Below are positions 1 to 8,377 of a stretch of DNA of 30,497 nt, piece after piece (positions within the stretch are counted from its first letter, which is position 1; every line of letters begins with the position of its first letter). The stretch spans positions 1 through 30,497 of the forward strand of contig JAEYYV010000217.1 of the NCBI GenBank assembly GCA_023428295.1. The letters run 5' to 3'. Under the pieces are notes generated by a model that did not search any database, had not been told where the DNA came from, and saw nothing but the letters and a program-made list of their open reading frames with translations. This stretch comes from Pseudomonadota bacterium (GTDB lineage: Bacteria; Myxococcota_A; Polyangia; Haliangiales; Haliangiaceae). A program made the position numbers and the translations under genes.

Positions 1-1
1 C

Positions 2-1240
2 GACATCATGGGGCTCGAGCAGGCCGACGTCTTCGTGAAGCTCAAGCCGCGCGACGAGTGGCGCGAGGGCCTGACGCGCGAGCGGCTGATCGAGGAGATC
101 GACGCGCTCATCTCGAGCGGCGATCCCTCGTACACGCAGCCGATCCAGATGCGCTTCAACGAGCTGCTCGGCGGCGCGTCGTCTGACGTCGTTGTCGGCG
201 TCTACGGCGATGACCTCGGTGTGTTGCGCGAGCTCGCCGATGCGATCACGGCGCAGGTCGCGCAGGAGCCCGGCGTCGTCGACGCGCGCGTGCTCGCCCC
301 CGACGACGTTCCGCTCGCCGAGATTCGACCGCGCCCGATCGACGTCGCGAGCGCGGGCCTCGATGCGACCGACGTCCTCGAGGCAGTGCAGGCGCTGCGC
401 TTCGGGCTCGAGGCCGGAGTCACCTACGAGGGCCCGCTCGCGCTACCGATCATCGTCGCGCTCGCCGGCGCTCCCAGCGACTGGGACCTCGAGCGCGTCG
501 TCATCCCCACGCGGCGCGGCAGCACCATCCCGCTCACCGCGGTCGCCGACATCGTGCGCGCGCCGACGCCAGGCCTCGTGCAACACGACCTCGGCGTTCG
601 CCGCATCTCCGTCGGGTTCAACGTCCGCGGCGTCGATCTCGGGCGCGCCGTCGAGGGTGCGCAGCGCCGCATCGCGACCAACGTTCCCATCCCGCGCGGC
701 AACCGGGTCACGTGGGGTGGGCAGTTCGAGAGCCTCCAAGCGGCGAAGGCGCGCCTGCGGCTCGTGGTGCCGCTCGTGCTCGTGCTGATCGTCGTCGTGT
801 TGGTGTTCACGTTCCGCCGCATGCGGCACGCGCTTGTGATTCTCACGCACGTGCCGTTCGCGTGCGTCGGCGGCGTGGTCGCGCTGGTGATCCGCGGCAT
901 GCCCGTCTCGATCTCCGCCGCGATCGGGTTCATCGCCTTGTCGGGCATCGCGGTGATGAACGGCGTCGTGCTGCTCTCGCAGGTCCGCACGTTGGAGGAT
1001 GAAGGCGTCGCTCCTGCGCTGGCCGTGCTAGCCGCCGCGCGCGCGCGCGCCCGCCCCGTGATAATGACCGCGCTGGTGGCCGCGCTCGGGTTTGTCCCCA
1101 TGATGCTCGCGACCGGCGTCGGCGCCGAGGTCCAACGTCCCCTTGCCACCGTCGTCGTCGGTGGTCTACTGACCTCGACGATGTTGACGCTGATCGTCGT
1201 GCCGTCGGTGTACCCATGGCTGGCGAGGCGCCGCGCATGA
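2..1240 (+). CDS. Heavy-metal efflux RND transporter, inner-membrane pump (CusA/CzcA type), C-terminal part
   Basis: This is the C-terminal 412 codons of an inner-membrane RND pump; the N-terminus lies before the window. RND pumps of the HME class drive proton-coupled export of metal cations through a three-part envelope complex. The sequence shows the end of the second porter domain (DVFVKLKPRDEW, then a soluble region to about codon 245). A run of hydrophobic helices follows (RLVVPLVLVLIVVVLVF, ALVILTHVPFACVGGVVALV). The typical HME segment with SGIAVMNGVVLLSQ and the closing helices with PVIMTALVAALGFVPMM and LTLIVVPSVYPWL come last. NGVVL and the PVIMTALVAALGFVPM stretch match CusA/CzcA rather than drug exporters. 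The stop overlaps the start of the response regulator (ATGA), so pump and regulator are co-transcribed. The exact metal cannot be read from this fragment. Confidence 0.93.
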   Translation, partial: DIMGLEQADVFVKLKPRDEWREGLTRERLIEEIDALISSGDPSYTQPIQMRFNELLGGASSDVVVGVYGDDLGVLRELADAITAQVAQEPGVVDARVLAPDDVPLAEIRPRPIDVASAGLDATDVLEAVQALRFGLEAGVTYEGPLALPIIVALAGAPSDWDLERVVIPTRRGSTIPLTAVADIVRAPTPGLVQHDLGVRRISVGFNVRGVDLGRAVEGAQRRIATNVPIPRGNRVTWGGQFESLQAAKARLRLVVPLVLVLIVVVLVFTFRRMRHALVILTHVPFACVGGVVALVIRGMPVSISAAIGFIALSGIAVMNGVVLLSQVRTLEDEGVAPALAVLAAARARARPVIMTALVAALGFVPMMLATGVGAEVQRPLATVVVGGLLTSTMLTLIVVPSVYPWLARRRA

Positions 1241-1905
1241 GGATCCTCCTCGTCGAGGACGACGATCGCATGGCGCGGCTCGTCCAACGAGGCCTCAGCG
1301 AAGAAGGCCACCAGGTCGATCTATGTCAGCGCGGCGCGGACGCTTCCATGCAGGCGATGGCGGTCGGCTACGACGTCATCGTCCTCGACTGGGGCCTCCC
1401 CGACGTCGACGGCGTCACGGTGCTCCGGCGGTGGCGCGAGCGTGGCCTGACGACGCCCGTGCTCATGCTGACAGCGCGCGGCGCGGTCGGCGAGCGCGTG
1501 ACCGGGCTGCGCACCGGCGCCGACGACTACCTCGTCAAGCCGTTCGACTTCGAAGAGCTGCTCGCGCGCATCGACGCCCTGCGCCGACGTGCGGGCGGCG
1601 CGTCCACCACGCTCGGCGCCGTCACGCTCGACGAGCGACGTCGCGCGATCATCCTCGGCACCCACGAGGAGACGCTGACAAACCGCGAGTGGCAGCTCAT
1701 GCTCGCGTTCGTGGAGCACCGCGGCGAGCTGCTCAGCCGCAGCGAGCTGCTCACGCGCGTGTGGGGCCCCGACTTCACCGGCGAGCCGAACATCGCCGAC
1801 GTGTACGTCGGGTACCTGCGCACGAAGCTCGCCAAGATCGGCGCCGACAAGGTGACCATTCGTGCGGTGCGCGGAGTCGGGTTCCGGCTCGAGGTCACCG
1901 AGTGA
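1237..1905 (+). CDS. OmpR/PhoB-family response regulator
   Basis: This is a 222-residue DNA-binding response regulator. The receiver domain (about 1-115) has the acidic pair at D8/D9, the phospho-acceptor D51 (VIVLDWGLP), T79 (MLTARG) and K101 (LVKPF). The C-terminal part (about 125-220) is an OmpR-type winged helix with LTNREWQLM, the VWG segment and a closing TIRAVRGVGFRLE. I chose the ATG at 1237 rather than the one at 1216 because the receiver begins at once (MRILLVEDD), GAGG lies 9 nt upstream, and the start overlaps the RND stop by 4 nt. It overlaps the histidine kinase downstream by 4 nt in turn. The order pump-regulator-kinase resembles CusRS/CzcRS-type metal-responsive systems, so it probably controls the pump. 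That target is an inference. Confidence 0.95.
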   Translation: MRILLVEDDDRMARLVQRGLSEEGHQVDLCQRGADASMQAMAVGYDVIVLDWGLPDVDGVTVLRRWRERGLTTPVLMLTARGAVGERVTGLRTGADDYLVKPFDFEELLARIDALRRRAGGASTTLGAVTLDERRRAIILGTHEETLTNREWQLMLAFVEHRGELLSRSELLTRVWGPDFTGEPNIADVYVGYLRTKLAKIGADKVTIRAVRGVGFRLEVTE

Positions 1906-3254
1906 GCGTTCGCACGCGGCTCGTGCTCTTCGGGGCGATCCTGCCAGCCGCGCTGTTGCTCGCGGCGGTGCTCGTCGCCGCGGTCATGTTCCGGCGCGAT
2001 CAGCTCGAGGATCTCGATCGCCGCCTCCTCGCGCAGGCCGCCGTCGAGAGCGTCGGTCTGTTCGACGCGCCGGGCGGTCGACCGCACGTCCACATGCCGA
2101 TGTCGCCGATCGCGCACGAGGTCGAGGGTTTCGCGCCAGCGTCAGCGCTCTACGACGACACCGGCGCGCTCGCGGTCCACGTGCTCGATCCCACGCACGT
2201 CCCGACGTCGGTGCCGCTCACCGGGACCGTCGGTGCCACGCGGTTCTCGGAGCAAACCGTCGCCGGCGTTCCTCGCCGCGTGCTCGAGCTGCCGGTGCTC
2301 GCCCCCGATGGCCGCACGTACACGCTGTGGCTCGGCGCCGCGCTCGCGCCGCTCGAGCGCACGATGGTCCGCTTCTACGGCGCGACGCTGTCGGCGACGG
2401 TCGCGCTCGCGCTCGTGCTGTTCGCGATCCAGCTCGTCGTCGCGCGCCGTCTCGCGCGGCGTATCGGCGCGATGACGGCGTTCCTACCGAGGCTGCGTGA
2501 CGGCGACACCTCGCTGCCCGCCGACCCGGCGCGCGACGAGCTCGGCGCGCTCAACGAGATGCTGCGTCTCGTCGCCGGTCGCATCGCCGAAGCGCGCGCC
2601 GAGCAGGACCGCCTCCTCGCGAGCGCAGCGCACGAGCTGCGCACGCCGCTCCCCGTGCTGCGCACCGAGGTCGATCTCGCGCTCCGCAAAGAGCGCACAC
2701 CCACGCAGCTCCGCGACGCTCTCCGCGCCGTGCGCGATGACGTCGATCGGCTCGGCAACCTGGCCGGCGCGCTGCTCGATCTCCAGGCGGTCCGCCACTT
2801 CGGCTTCGATCGCAAGCTCGGCGATCTCGCGGAGCTCGTCCACGAGGCGAGCGCGGGGCTGCGTACCGTCGCCGAAGCGCGCGGCGTCGAGCTCCGCGTC
2901 GACGCCACGCGCCCCTCGAGCGCGCGGTTCGACGAGCGTGCGGTGCGGCAGGCCGTCGACAACCTGATCGGAAACGCGTTGAAGCATGCTCCTGCGAGCA
3001 CTGCCGTCGAGATCCGGCTGGCTCAAGAAGCGGGACGCTGGCAGATCAGCGTCGCCGACCGAGGCGCAGGCGTCGCCGCCGAGGACCGCGAGCGCATCTT
3101 CGAACCGTTCCAGCGATCCGACGGAGGCCCTGGTGCCGGACTCGGCCTTGCCATCGTGCGCGAGGTCGCGGAGCGCCACGGCGGACGCGCGTGGCTCGAT
3201 CCCGCGTATGCCGGCGGTGCGCGGTTCGTCGTGGAGCTCGGCGCCGACGTCTGA
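1902..3254 (+). CDS. Membrane sensor histidine kinase, partner of the preceding regulator
   Basis: This is a 450-residue sensor kinase starting at the GTG that overlaps the regulator's stop (GTGA). TM1 is about residues 5-28, followed by a periplasmic sensor region of about 120 residues. TM2 (YGATLSATVALALVLFAIQLVV) leads to a HAMP-like linker. The dimerisation box is HELRTP with the phosphorylated His at residue 244. The ATPase domain shows the N box (DNLIGNALKHAP, N358), the G1 box (DRGAGV), the F box (EPFQRSDGG) and the G2 box (GAGLGLAIV). The periplasmic loop carries H62-V-H64-M65-P-M67, a His/Met cluster that would suit Cu or Ag binding. The kinase belongs to the pump operon and probably senses the exported metal. 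No terminator is evident in the 150 nt before the next gene. Confidence 0.95.
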   Translation: MSVRTRLVLFGAILPAALLLAAVLVAAVMFRRDQLEDLDRRLLAQAAVESVGLFDAPGGRPHVHMPMSPIAHEVEGFAPASALYDDTGALAVHVLDPTHVPTSVPLTGTVGATRFSEQTVAGVPRRVLELPVLAPDGRTYTLWLGAALAPLERTMVRFYGATLSATVALALVLFAIQLVVARRLARRIGAMTAFLPRLRDGDTSLPADPARDELGALNEMLRLVAGRIAEARAEQDRLLASAAHELRTPLPVLRTEVDLALRKERTPTQLRDALRAVRDDVDRLGNLAGALLDLQAVRHFGFDRKLGDLAELVHEASAGLRTVAEARGVELRVDATRPSSARFDERAVRQAVDNLIGNALKHAPASTAVEIRLAQEAGRWQISVADRGAGVAAEDRERIFEPFQRSDGGPGAGLGLAIVREVAERHGGRAWLDPAYAGGARFVVELGADV

Positions 3255-3407
3255 CGAGAGATGCGATGGCGCGAGATGTCGCTAACAGAAGGATGCGGCG
3301 ACGTCAGACCCTTGGCCACACGCGATGTGATGGTGTCGAACGAATCTGTGCGGTGACACCGCGACGATCTGCGGTCGTCGGAGACGGTGAGCTATAGTGC
3401 TTCCGGT
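3255..3407. promoter_or_regulatory. Intergenic region before the AraC gene with a TATAGT -10-like box
   Basis: The stretch contains TATAGT at 3393-3398, a good -10 hexamer in such GC-rich DNA. It lies downstream of the GTG at 3387 that would otherwise be the first possible start of the AraC-family gene, so it argues for a later start. A short inverted pair, GGTGTC (about 3332) and GGTGACACC (about 3352), could be an operator but is too short to rely on. Confidence 0.4.
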
Positions 3408-4418
3408 TTGTCCACGATCACTGTCTCTGCACGCATCGGCGCGATGGTCGTCCACGCAGCGGCTGCACGTGGCGTCGCGCCCGAGCGCCTGTGCGAGCTG
3501 GCTGGCTTCGATCTCGCGATCGCGAAGGATCCTGATGCCCGCATCCCGCTCTCGGTCGAGACGCAGCTGTGGGACGAGGCGGCCCGGCTCAGCGGCGACG
3601 ACGCGTTCGGGCTCCACACGGCCAGCGGGATTCAGCCCGGCGTGTTCGACGTGCTCGATTACGCGTGCCGCACCGCGCCTTCGCTGCGCGTGTCGCTCGA
3701 ACGACTGGTCCGGTACAACCGGCTCGAGCACGACGTCGCGGTGTTCAGCCTCGACGTCGGTGACTCGATCGCGCGCCTCGAGCATCGCTTCCGCCTCCCG
3801 GGCGTCGAGCCGTCTCGTCAGGCGGCCGAGTTCACGCTCGCATCGATCATCGTGATCGGCAGCCAGATCGTCGGCGATTCGGTGCGGCCACGCGCCGTCG
3901 AGCTCCGGCATTCGGCACCGCAAGAGACGACCGAGCATCTGCGTGCGTTCGGCGTCGAGCCGCGCTTCGGTTGCGAGGCGAACGTGCTCCAGCTCGAGCG
4001 CGAGGTGCTCGAGCGTCCGGCGCCGAATGCGGATCCGGCGCTCTCGCGCATCATCGAGCGACAAGCAGAGGCGCTGCTCGCCGCGCGCCCCGAGCCCGCA
4101 GAATCGATCGCCGACCGCGTGCGCAGATTGCTCGTCGCATCGCTCGGCGAAGGAGACATCACGCTCGACGGAATGGCCGACAAGCTGCGGATGAGCGAGC
4201 GCACGTTGCAGCGCCGACTCGCCGACGAGGGCCTCTCGTTTGACGACATCGTGGAGCAGCAGCGCAAGCAGCTCGCGCAGCGCTACCTCGCCGACGCGAA
4301 GCTCGCGGTCAGCGAGGTGGCGTACCTGCTCGGCTACTCCGAACCGAGCGCGTTCCATCGCGCGTTCAAGCGCTGGACCGGCATGACGCCGAAAGAGATG
4401 CGGTCGCGCGCCGCGTAG
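3408..4418 (+). CDS. AraC-family transcriptional regulator with an arabinose-binding-like N-terminal domain
   Basis: This is a transcription factor of about 336 residues. The N-terminal two thirds match the AraC ligand-sensing type seen in OruR/ArgR-like regulators: RGVAPERLCELAGFD, then DPDARIPL, then the aromatic region around DVLDYACRTAPSL and ERLVRYNRL. The C-terminal 100 residues hold two helix-turn-helix motifs, MADKLRMSERTLQRRLADEG and VAYLLGYSEPSAFHRAFKRWTG, ending in MTPKEMR. The start is uncertain. GTG at 3387 gives 343 residues but sits ahead of the TATAGT box at 3393-3398, so I prefer the TTG at 3408; ATG at 3444 is also possible. The effector and target genes are unknown. It converges with the next gene, with a 10-nt gap between stops. 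Confidence 0.92.
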   Translation: MSTITVSARIGAMVVHAAAARGVAPERLCELAGFDLAIAKDPDARIPLSVETQLWDEAARLSGDDAFGLHTASGIQPGVFDVLDYACRTAPSLRVSLERLVRYNRLEHDVAVFSLDVGDSIARLEHRFRLPGVEPSRQAAEFTLASIIVIGSQIVGDSVRPRAVELRHSAPQETTEHLRAFGVEPRFGCEANVLQLEREVLERPAPNADPALSRIIERQAEALLAARPEPAESIADRVRRLLVASLGEGDITLDGMADKLRMSERTLQRRLADEGLSFDDIVEQQRKQLAQRYLADAKLAVSEVAYLLGYSEPSAFHRAFKRWTGMTPKEMRSRAA

Positions 4419-4428
4419 CCGACCGGAC

Positions 4429-5028
4429 TCAGCGGAACCGATAGCCGAGGTGCACGGCGGGAAACACGGTGAACCGGCTGGCCTCGTACTTCGAGTCACC
4501 GAGCATCACGCCGTGTGCGTTCAGCGTGTAGCCGAGCCCGAGCCACGCGGTCGCGTAGAACCCGCTCGCGATGTCGAAGCGCCAGCCGAAGTTCACGCCG
4601 AGGCCGACCTCCGTGTTGCGCTCGGCGAGCTGCATGGCGGGCTTCGCAACCGTCGGTCGCATGATCCCGCCGTCGACGCCGACGAAGCCGCCGGTCTGCT
4701 CCGCGAACAGGAAGTACTGCACCTTCACGCCGTAGCCGTCGAACGACACGCGAAGGTCGTCGTGGCCGTGCACCAGCTTCGGCAGCCTCATCGCGTAGGC
4801 ACCCAGGTCGACGCGCAGACGCTTGTACCCGACACCGACGTGCACCGAGAAGCCGTCGAGGACGTATGCCGTCGGATCCACCTCGGCATCGGCACGCAGA
4901 CTCGTCGCGCCTGCATTACTCGTCGGTGTCGGCGCATCGGTCTCGGCGTGCGAGACCGGCTGCGCACTCGCGGTCGCGAGCGAGCCGAGGGTGGCGAAAA
5001 GGGTGGTGAGCTTCGCGAGGGTCGTCAT
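4429..5028 (-). CDS. Exported outer-membrane beta-barrel-like protein, unknown function
   Basis: This is a 199-residue protein with a Sec signal peptide (MTTLAKLTTLFATLGSLATASAQ, likely cut after ASA). After a Pro/Thr-rich linker come alternating hydrophobic/polar strands typical of a small outer-membrane barrel: FSVHVGVGYKRLRVDLGAYA, KVQYFLFAEQTGGFVGVDGG, EVGLGVNFGWRFDI and FYATAWLGLGYTL. It ends in VFPAVHLGYRFR, with the aromatic near the C-terminus used in barrel assembly. I placed the start at the ATG at 5028, where AAAGGA lies 8 nt upstream. An upstream in-frame ATG (5055) would put charged residues ahead of the signal peptide. I do not recognise a named family. The gene is divergent from the lipoprotein gene at 5151. 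Confidence 0.8.
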   Translation of the reverse strand: MTTLAKLTTLFATLGSLATASAQPVSHAETDAPTPTSNAGATSLRADAEVDPTAYVLDGFSVHVGVGYKRLRVDLGAYAMRLPKLVHGHDDLRVSFDGYGVKVQYFLFAEQTGGFVGVDGGIMRPTVAKPAMQLAERNTEVGLGVNFGWRFDIASGFYATAWLGLGYTLNAHGVMLGDSKYEASRFTVFPAVHLGYRFR

Positions 5029-5138
5029 GGTGGTGTTCCTTTCGCGACCCACCATGAGGCAAGTCGCCGTAATCGCTCATGACCGTTGACGCCGCAAGGA
5101 TTGACCGATGGCGCCACCTCGCGCTTCGACCATCGTAG

Positions 5139-5150
5139 TACGCTGGTCGA
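5139..5150 (+). promoter_or_regulatory. TACGCT box, leaderless-type promoter
   Basis: TACGCT at 5139-5144 is followed by exactly 6 nt and then the ATG at 5151. A -10 box at this distance would place the transcription start at or beside the A of the start codon. There is no Shine-Dalgarno sequence. The same arrangement recurs at several genes in this window. Confidence 0.5.
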
Positions 5151-5918
5151 ATGCATCGAGTGCTGTACCTCGTGGCGCTGTGTGCATGCGGGCGCGTGGG
5201 CTTTGGCTCGATCGGCAGCGGCGTCGGCGATGACGAGAACGGCGCCATCGACAGCGCCATCGACGGCGCCGTCGACGCCGGCACGATCGACGGGGAGACG
5301 TTGCCGATGTTCTTCGATTCGTTCGATCGCCCGAACTCGAACGATCTGGGCAACGGTTGGATCGAGAAGACACCGAACGTGTTCGGCATCGCGGACAACC
5401 GTGTGATGCGAACACGTAACGGAGACTGGACGACGAACCAGGTCTCGCGACCACCGAACCAAGACCTCGCGGATGTCGAGGTGTCGATCGAGTTCACGCT
5501 GCTGGACGTGACCGAGCCCGATTGGCCGCAGGTCTTCGTGCGTGGCGAGCCTTCGACGTTCGCGGGTTACTACATCTGGATCGAGGACGGCCCCTCGACC
5601 GTCGCGACGACGATCGACATCGCGCGCAAGGGCCCGACAGAGGCGTGGTGGACCGCGCTCGACTCGGACACGGCGCCGCCTGCGCTTCCCGGCGAGCGAT
5701 ACCGACTACGCTTGATGGCGCGTGGAGCGAGTCCGGTTGTCGTCGACGGATACTACGAGCGCTGGGATGGTAGTGCGTGGATCACCGTCGTCACGCTGCA
5801 CGGCGAGGACAACTCGCCGAACGCGATCACCGGCGCTGGCACGTGGGGCTTCGACGGTCACACCGGCACGTCGACGGGGCCGTACGTGTACGACAACTTC
5901 ACCGCGTACGCGCGTTAG
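5151..5918 (+). CDS. Putative lipoprotein with a LamG/concanavalin A-like domain
   Basis: This is a 255-residue exported protein. The short signal MHRVLYLVALCAC ends in a lipobox-like segment, and the following CGRVGFG is typical of lipoproteins in Polyangia. Residues 25-50 form an Asp/Ile/Ala-rich spacer (DSAIDGAVDAG). The body starts FDSFDRPNSNDLGNGW and contains alternating beta strands with VEVSIEFTLLDV, GYYIWIEDG, RYRLRLMARG and a closing GPYVYDNFTAYAR. This is the pattern of LamG/ConA-like jelly-roll domains, which often bind carbohydrate. No catalytic residues can be assigned. It is preceded by a TACGCT box and followed in the same direction by the beta-helix lipoprotein. Confidence 0.8.
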   Translation: MHRVLYLVALCACGRVGFGSIGSGVGDDENGAIDSAIDGAVDAGTIDGETLPMFFDSFDRPNSNDLGNGWIEKTPNVFGIADNRVMRTRNGDWTTNQVSRPPNQDLADVEVSIEFTLLDVTEPDWPQVFVRGEPSTFAGYYIWIEDGPSTVATTIDIARKGPTEAWWTALDSDTAPPALPGERYRLRLMARGASPVVVDGYYERWDGSAWITVVTLHGEDNSPNAITGAGTWGFDGHTGTSTGPYVYDNFTAYAR

Positions 5919-6003
5919 CACGCACACAGCGATGCGTGCGATTGGCGCGCGAAGGCACCGTGGTTGTCGCGCAATGCAAATCTACGTGCGCGTCGATCTC
6001 GGA

Positions 6004-6015
6004 TAACGTCGCCGC
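6004..6015 (+). promoter_or_regulatory. TAACGT box, leaderless-type promoter
   Basis: TAACGT at 6004-6009 is followed by 6 nt (CGCCGC) and the ATG at 6016. No ribosome-binding site is seen. It matches the spacing found before the genes at 5151, 9651 and 17931. Confidence 0.5.
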
Positions 6016-7812
6016 ATGAGGATCACGCATTGCGGTTTGTTCCTCGCGCTGTTCGTCGCGGGGTGCGGTGACGATAGCTCGAGCAAGGATAATGATGGCG
6101 GGACGGTGGATGGGGCGGTGGACGCGCCCACGGTGACCGAGTGTAACGACGGCGTCGACAACGACGGCGACGGCTACACCGATTGGCAATACGATCTTGG
6201 ATGTTATGGGCCGGCCGACACCACCGAGGCCGCGGGTACTCGCGCCGAGGAAGACGGGTTCACCACGTTCGAGATCGCGGGCGACAGCGTCGCGATCTAC
6301 GTGGCGTCTGACGGAGACGACACGAGGGACGGACTCACGCCAGCGACTGCCGTGCGCACGCTGACGCGCGGCGCTGCGCTCGTTCGCGATGGCCAGCATG
6401 ACTTCTTGCTCCTTCGCCGCGGAGACACGTGGCGCGATCAGACGCTCGGCCGGTTCAAGTCGGGCCGCGACGCGAGTCATCCGCTCGTCATCGCGTCGTA
6501 CGGCGAATCGGTCGAGATGCCGCTCGTCGAGATCGGTGACCACTTCATCGATCATGACGGTCAGGCACGCAATCACCTGGCGATCATCGGACTGCACTTC
6601 GTTGTTTATCGGCGCGCGGTCGGCGATCCGCAGTTCGACGGTGCAGGCGAGGGCGTGTTCCGGTTCGTCGGCAGCGGCACGAACCTGCTCCTCGAGGGCA
6701 ATCACCTGCAGTTCGGCGAGATCGTGGTGCAGAGCTGCTGCGCCGATAACAGCCACTACGCGAACGTCGAGGTGCGGCGCAACGTGATCGAGAAGTCCTA
6801 TCACCGGAACACGTGCTTGCCCGGTAACCCCAACGGCGACTCCACGTTTCGCCCGTCGGGGATCTACTCGAGCCACGTCGAGGGGATGCTCGTCGAGGGC
6901 AACGTGTTCGATCACAACGGCTGGAACCCGGAGGTGCCGAGCGCGTGCGCGACGATCTATAACCACAACGTCTATCTCGCCGCGACGAATGACCTCGTGA
7001 TTCGCGACAACATCTTCGCGCGCGCGTCGAGCATTCACATCAAGCTGCGATCCGACGAGACCGGCGCCATGGACAACACGCTCATCGAGGGCAACTACTT
7101 CGTCGAGGGCGAGATCGGCGTCTCCGTCGGCGGGAACTCGGACCAGCCGGCGCGCTTCTCCAACACGACGATCCGCAACAACGTGCTGAGCGACATCGGC
7201 CGATCGCGCCCCACGACGCGCACGCTCGCGTGGGGCGTGGAGGTGATCGATAACGACACCGTCTCGATCACCGACAACTACTTCCTCGATCAGCGCGAGT
7301 CGGGCGTGTCCAACTCGTACGCGCTCCAGATCGCAGGGGGCACCGAGCGCGCGGTCACCGTCGAGCGGAACCTGTTCTATCGCATCCAGTCGACCAGCCT
7401 CCGCTCTGTCAGCGTTGCGGGTCACACGAATATCCGGATCGCGGAGAACACGTTCGCCGACCCGGATCAGGACTCGTGTCTCGTCACGCACTCGGGCGCG
7501 TTCGGGCAGTACACGTACGCGAACAACCGCTACTTCTCGTCGGCGGACGCGTCACGTTGGTTCTGCGCTCCTGGCGGTCGCACGTCGATCGAGAACTGGC
7601 GCACCACGAGCGGCGAAGCGAACGCGACAGCGCTGACGAGCCTGACGTTCTCGGATCCGGATCGCACCGTCGAGAAGTACGCCACGACGCTCGGTCTCGC
7701 CGAGACGCTCGAGGCCTTCCTCGGCGCGGCGCGTGGGCAGCAGCGCCTCCACTGGCGCAACGATCTCACCGCTGGGGCGGTGAACACGTACCTGCGCGCT
7801 GGCTTCGAGTGA
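6016..7812 (+). CDS. Lipoprotein with a right-handed parallel beta-helix domain
   Basis: This is a 598-residue surface or periplasmic lipoprotein. The signal peptide ends LFVAGC (lipobox), followed by a Ser/Asp-rich spacer. Residues about 40-60 hold the metal-binding-like motif ECNDGVDNDGDGYTD, common in myxobacterial secreted proteins. A short module with IYVASDGDDTRDGLTP then precedes a long region of regularly spaced N/V/I-rich turns: LLLEGNHLQFGEIVVQ, VEVRRNVIEKS, MLVEGNVFDHN, DLVIRDNIFARASS, NTTIRNNVLSDI, SITDNYFLDQ and NIRIAENTFAD. This is the signature of a pectate-lyase-like parallel beta-helix. Such proteins often act on or bind polysaccharides; no catalytic site can be named. The gene may share a functional context with the LamG-like lipoprotein upstream. 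Confidence 0.88.
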   Translation: MRITHCGLFLALFVAGCGDDSSSKDNDGGTVDGAVDAPTVTECNDGVDNDGDGYTDWQYDLGCYGPADTTEAAGTRAEEDGFTTFEIAGDSVAIYVASDGDDTRDGLTPATAVRTLTRGAALVRDGQHDFLLLRRGDTWRDQTLGRFKSGRDASHPLVIASYGESVEMPLVEIGDHFIDHDGQARNHLAIIGLHFVVYRRAVGDPQFDGAGEGVFRFVGSGTNLLLEGNHLQFGEIVVQSCCADNSHYANVEVRRNVIEKSYHRNTCLPGNPNGDSTFRPSGIYSSHVEGMLVEGNVFDHNGWNPEVPSACATIYNHNVYLAATNDLVIRDNIFARASSIHIKLRSDETGAMDNTLIEGNYFVEGEIGVSVGGNSDQPARFSNTTIRNNVLSDIGRSRPTTRTLAWGVEVIDNDTVSITDNYFLDQRESGVSNSYALQIAGGTERAVTVERNLFYRIQSTSLRSVSVAGHTNIRIAENTFADPDQDSCLVTHSGAFGQYTYANNRYFSSADASRWFCAPGGRTSIENWRTTSGEANATALTSLTFSDPDRTVEKYATTLGLAETLEAFLGAARGQQRLHWRNDLTAGAVNTYLRAGFE

Positions 7813-7824
7813 GCCGCGCTCCAC

Positions 7825-7873
7825 TTGCTAAGAACTTCCTAAGCGTCGCTCGCGCTCTTAAGAGTTTCCTAAG
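7825..7873 (+). repeat. Four copies of a (T)TnCTAAG-type octamer in two 11-bp-phased pairs
   Basis: TTGCTAAG (7825-7832) and TTCCTAAG (7836-7843) form one pair. CTCTTAAG (7855-7862) and TTCCTAAG (7866-7873) form a second. Within each pair the period is 11 bp, and the second pair lies 30 bp after the first. Direct repeats with 11-bp phasing are how OmpR/PhoB-type regulators bind DNA, so this is a candidate operator for the lipoprotein gene at 7928. The region is unusually AT-rich for its surroundings. Confidence 0.6.
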
Positions 7874-7927
7874 TGGGCTGTCGGCCTCTTTCCGGCGGCG
7901 ATGAGCGTGTCGATGGTGAGCTCACAT

Positions 7928-8377
7928 ATGAAGCTCATCTCGTCTCTTTTCGTCTCGGCTCTTTCGATCTCGGCGTTCGCCTGCGGCGATGGTAGCAGCA
8001 ACAGCGGCCTCTCTGACTCCACGAAGCTCAACTCGATCTCGCAGAACGAGGCCGAGGCTCTTTGCTACGAGATGGTGGACCTGTGGCCCGAGCGCGATGT
8101 TACGTGCTTCGGCCAGACCTTCAAGCTCGGTCTGACCGATGCGGACTGTGAGACCGGCAACGATCCGACCGCTGTCGATCCGACGTGCACGGCGACCGTC
8201 GGTGATGCGCGCGCGTGTCTCCGCGCATTCGCGTCGCTCTCCGATGCGCAGATCTGCAGTGGCACGGCCCCGGCTGCATGCGCGGCGATCGATGCCTGCA
8301 GCGACGACGACTCCGCGCGCGGTAGCTCGTTGGAGACGTTCATGCGAGCGCTCGAGATCAGCTCGCGCTGGGGTTAG
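7928..8377 (+). CDS. Small cysteine-rich lipoprotein, unknown function
   Basis: This is a 149-residue lipoprotein. The signal MKLISSLFVSALSISAFAC ends in a lipobox (AFAC), followed by a Gly/Ser/Asn spacer. The mature part has eight Cys at positions that suggest disulfides (LCYEM, VTCFG, DADCE, PTCTA, RACLR, QICSG, AACAA, DACSD). The pattern resembles other secreted Cys-rich lipoproteins of this group. I chose the ATG at 7928 because it opens directly into the signal peptide and has GGTGAG 8 nt upstream; ATG at 7901 or 7913 would add a polar extension. Its upstream region carries a phased direct-repeat array. Its stop overlaps the stop of the convergent transporter gene by 4 nt. Confidence 0.78.
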   Translation: MKLISSLFVSALSISAFACGDGSSNSGLSDSTKLNSISQNEAEALCYEMVDLWPERDVTCFGQTFKLGLTDADCETGNDPTAVDPTCTATVGDARACLRAFASLSDAQICSGTAPAACAAIDACSDDDSARGSSLETFMRALEISSRWG

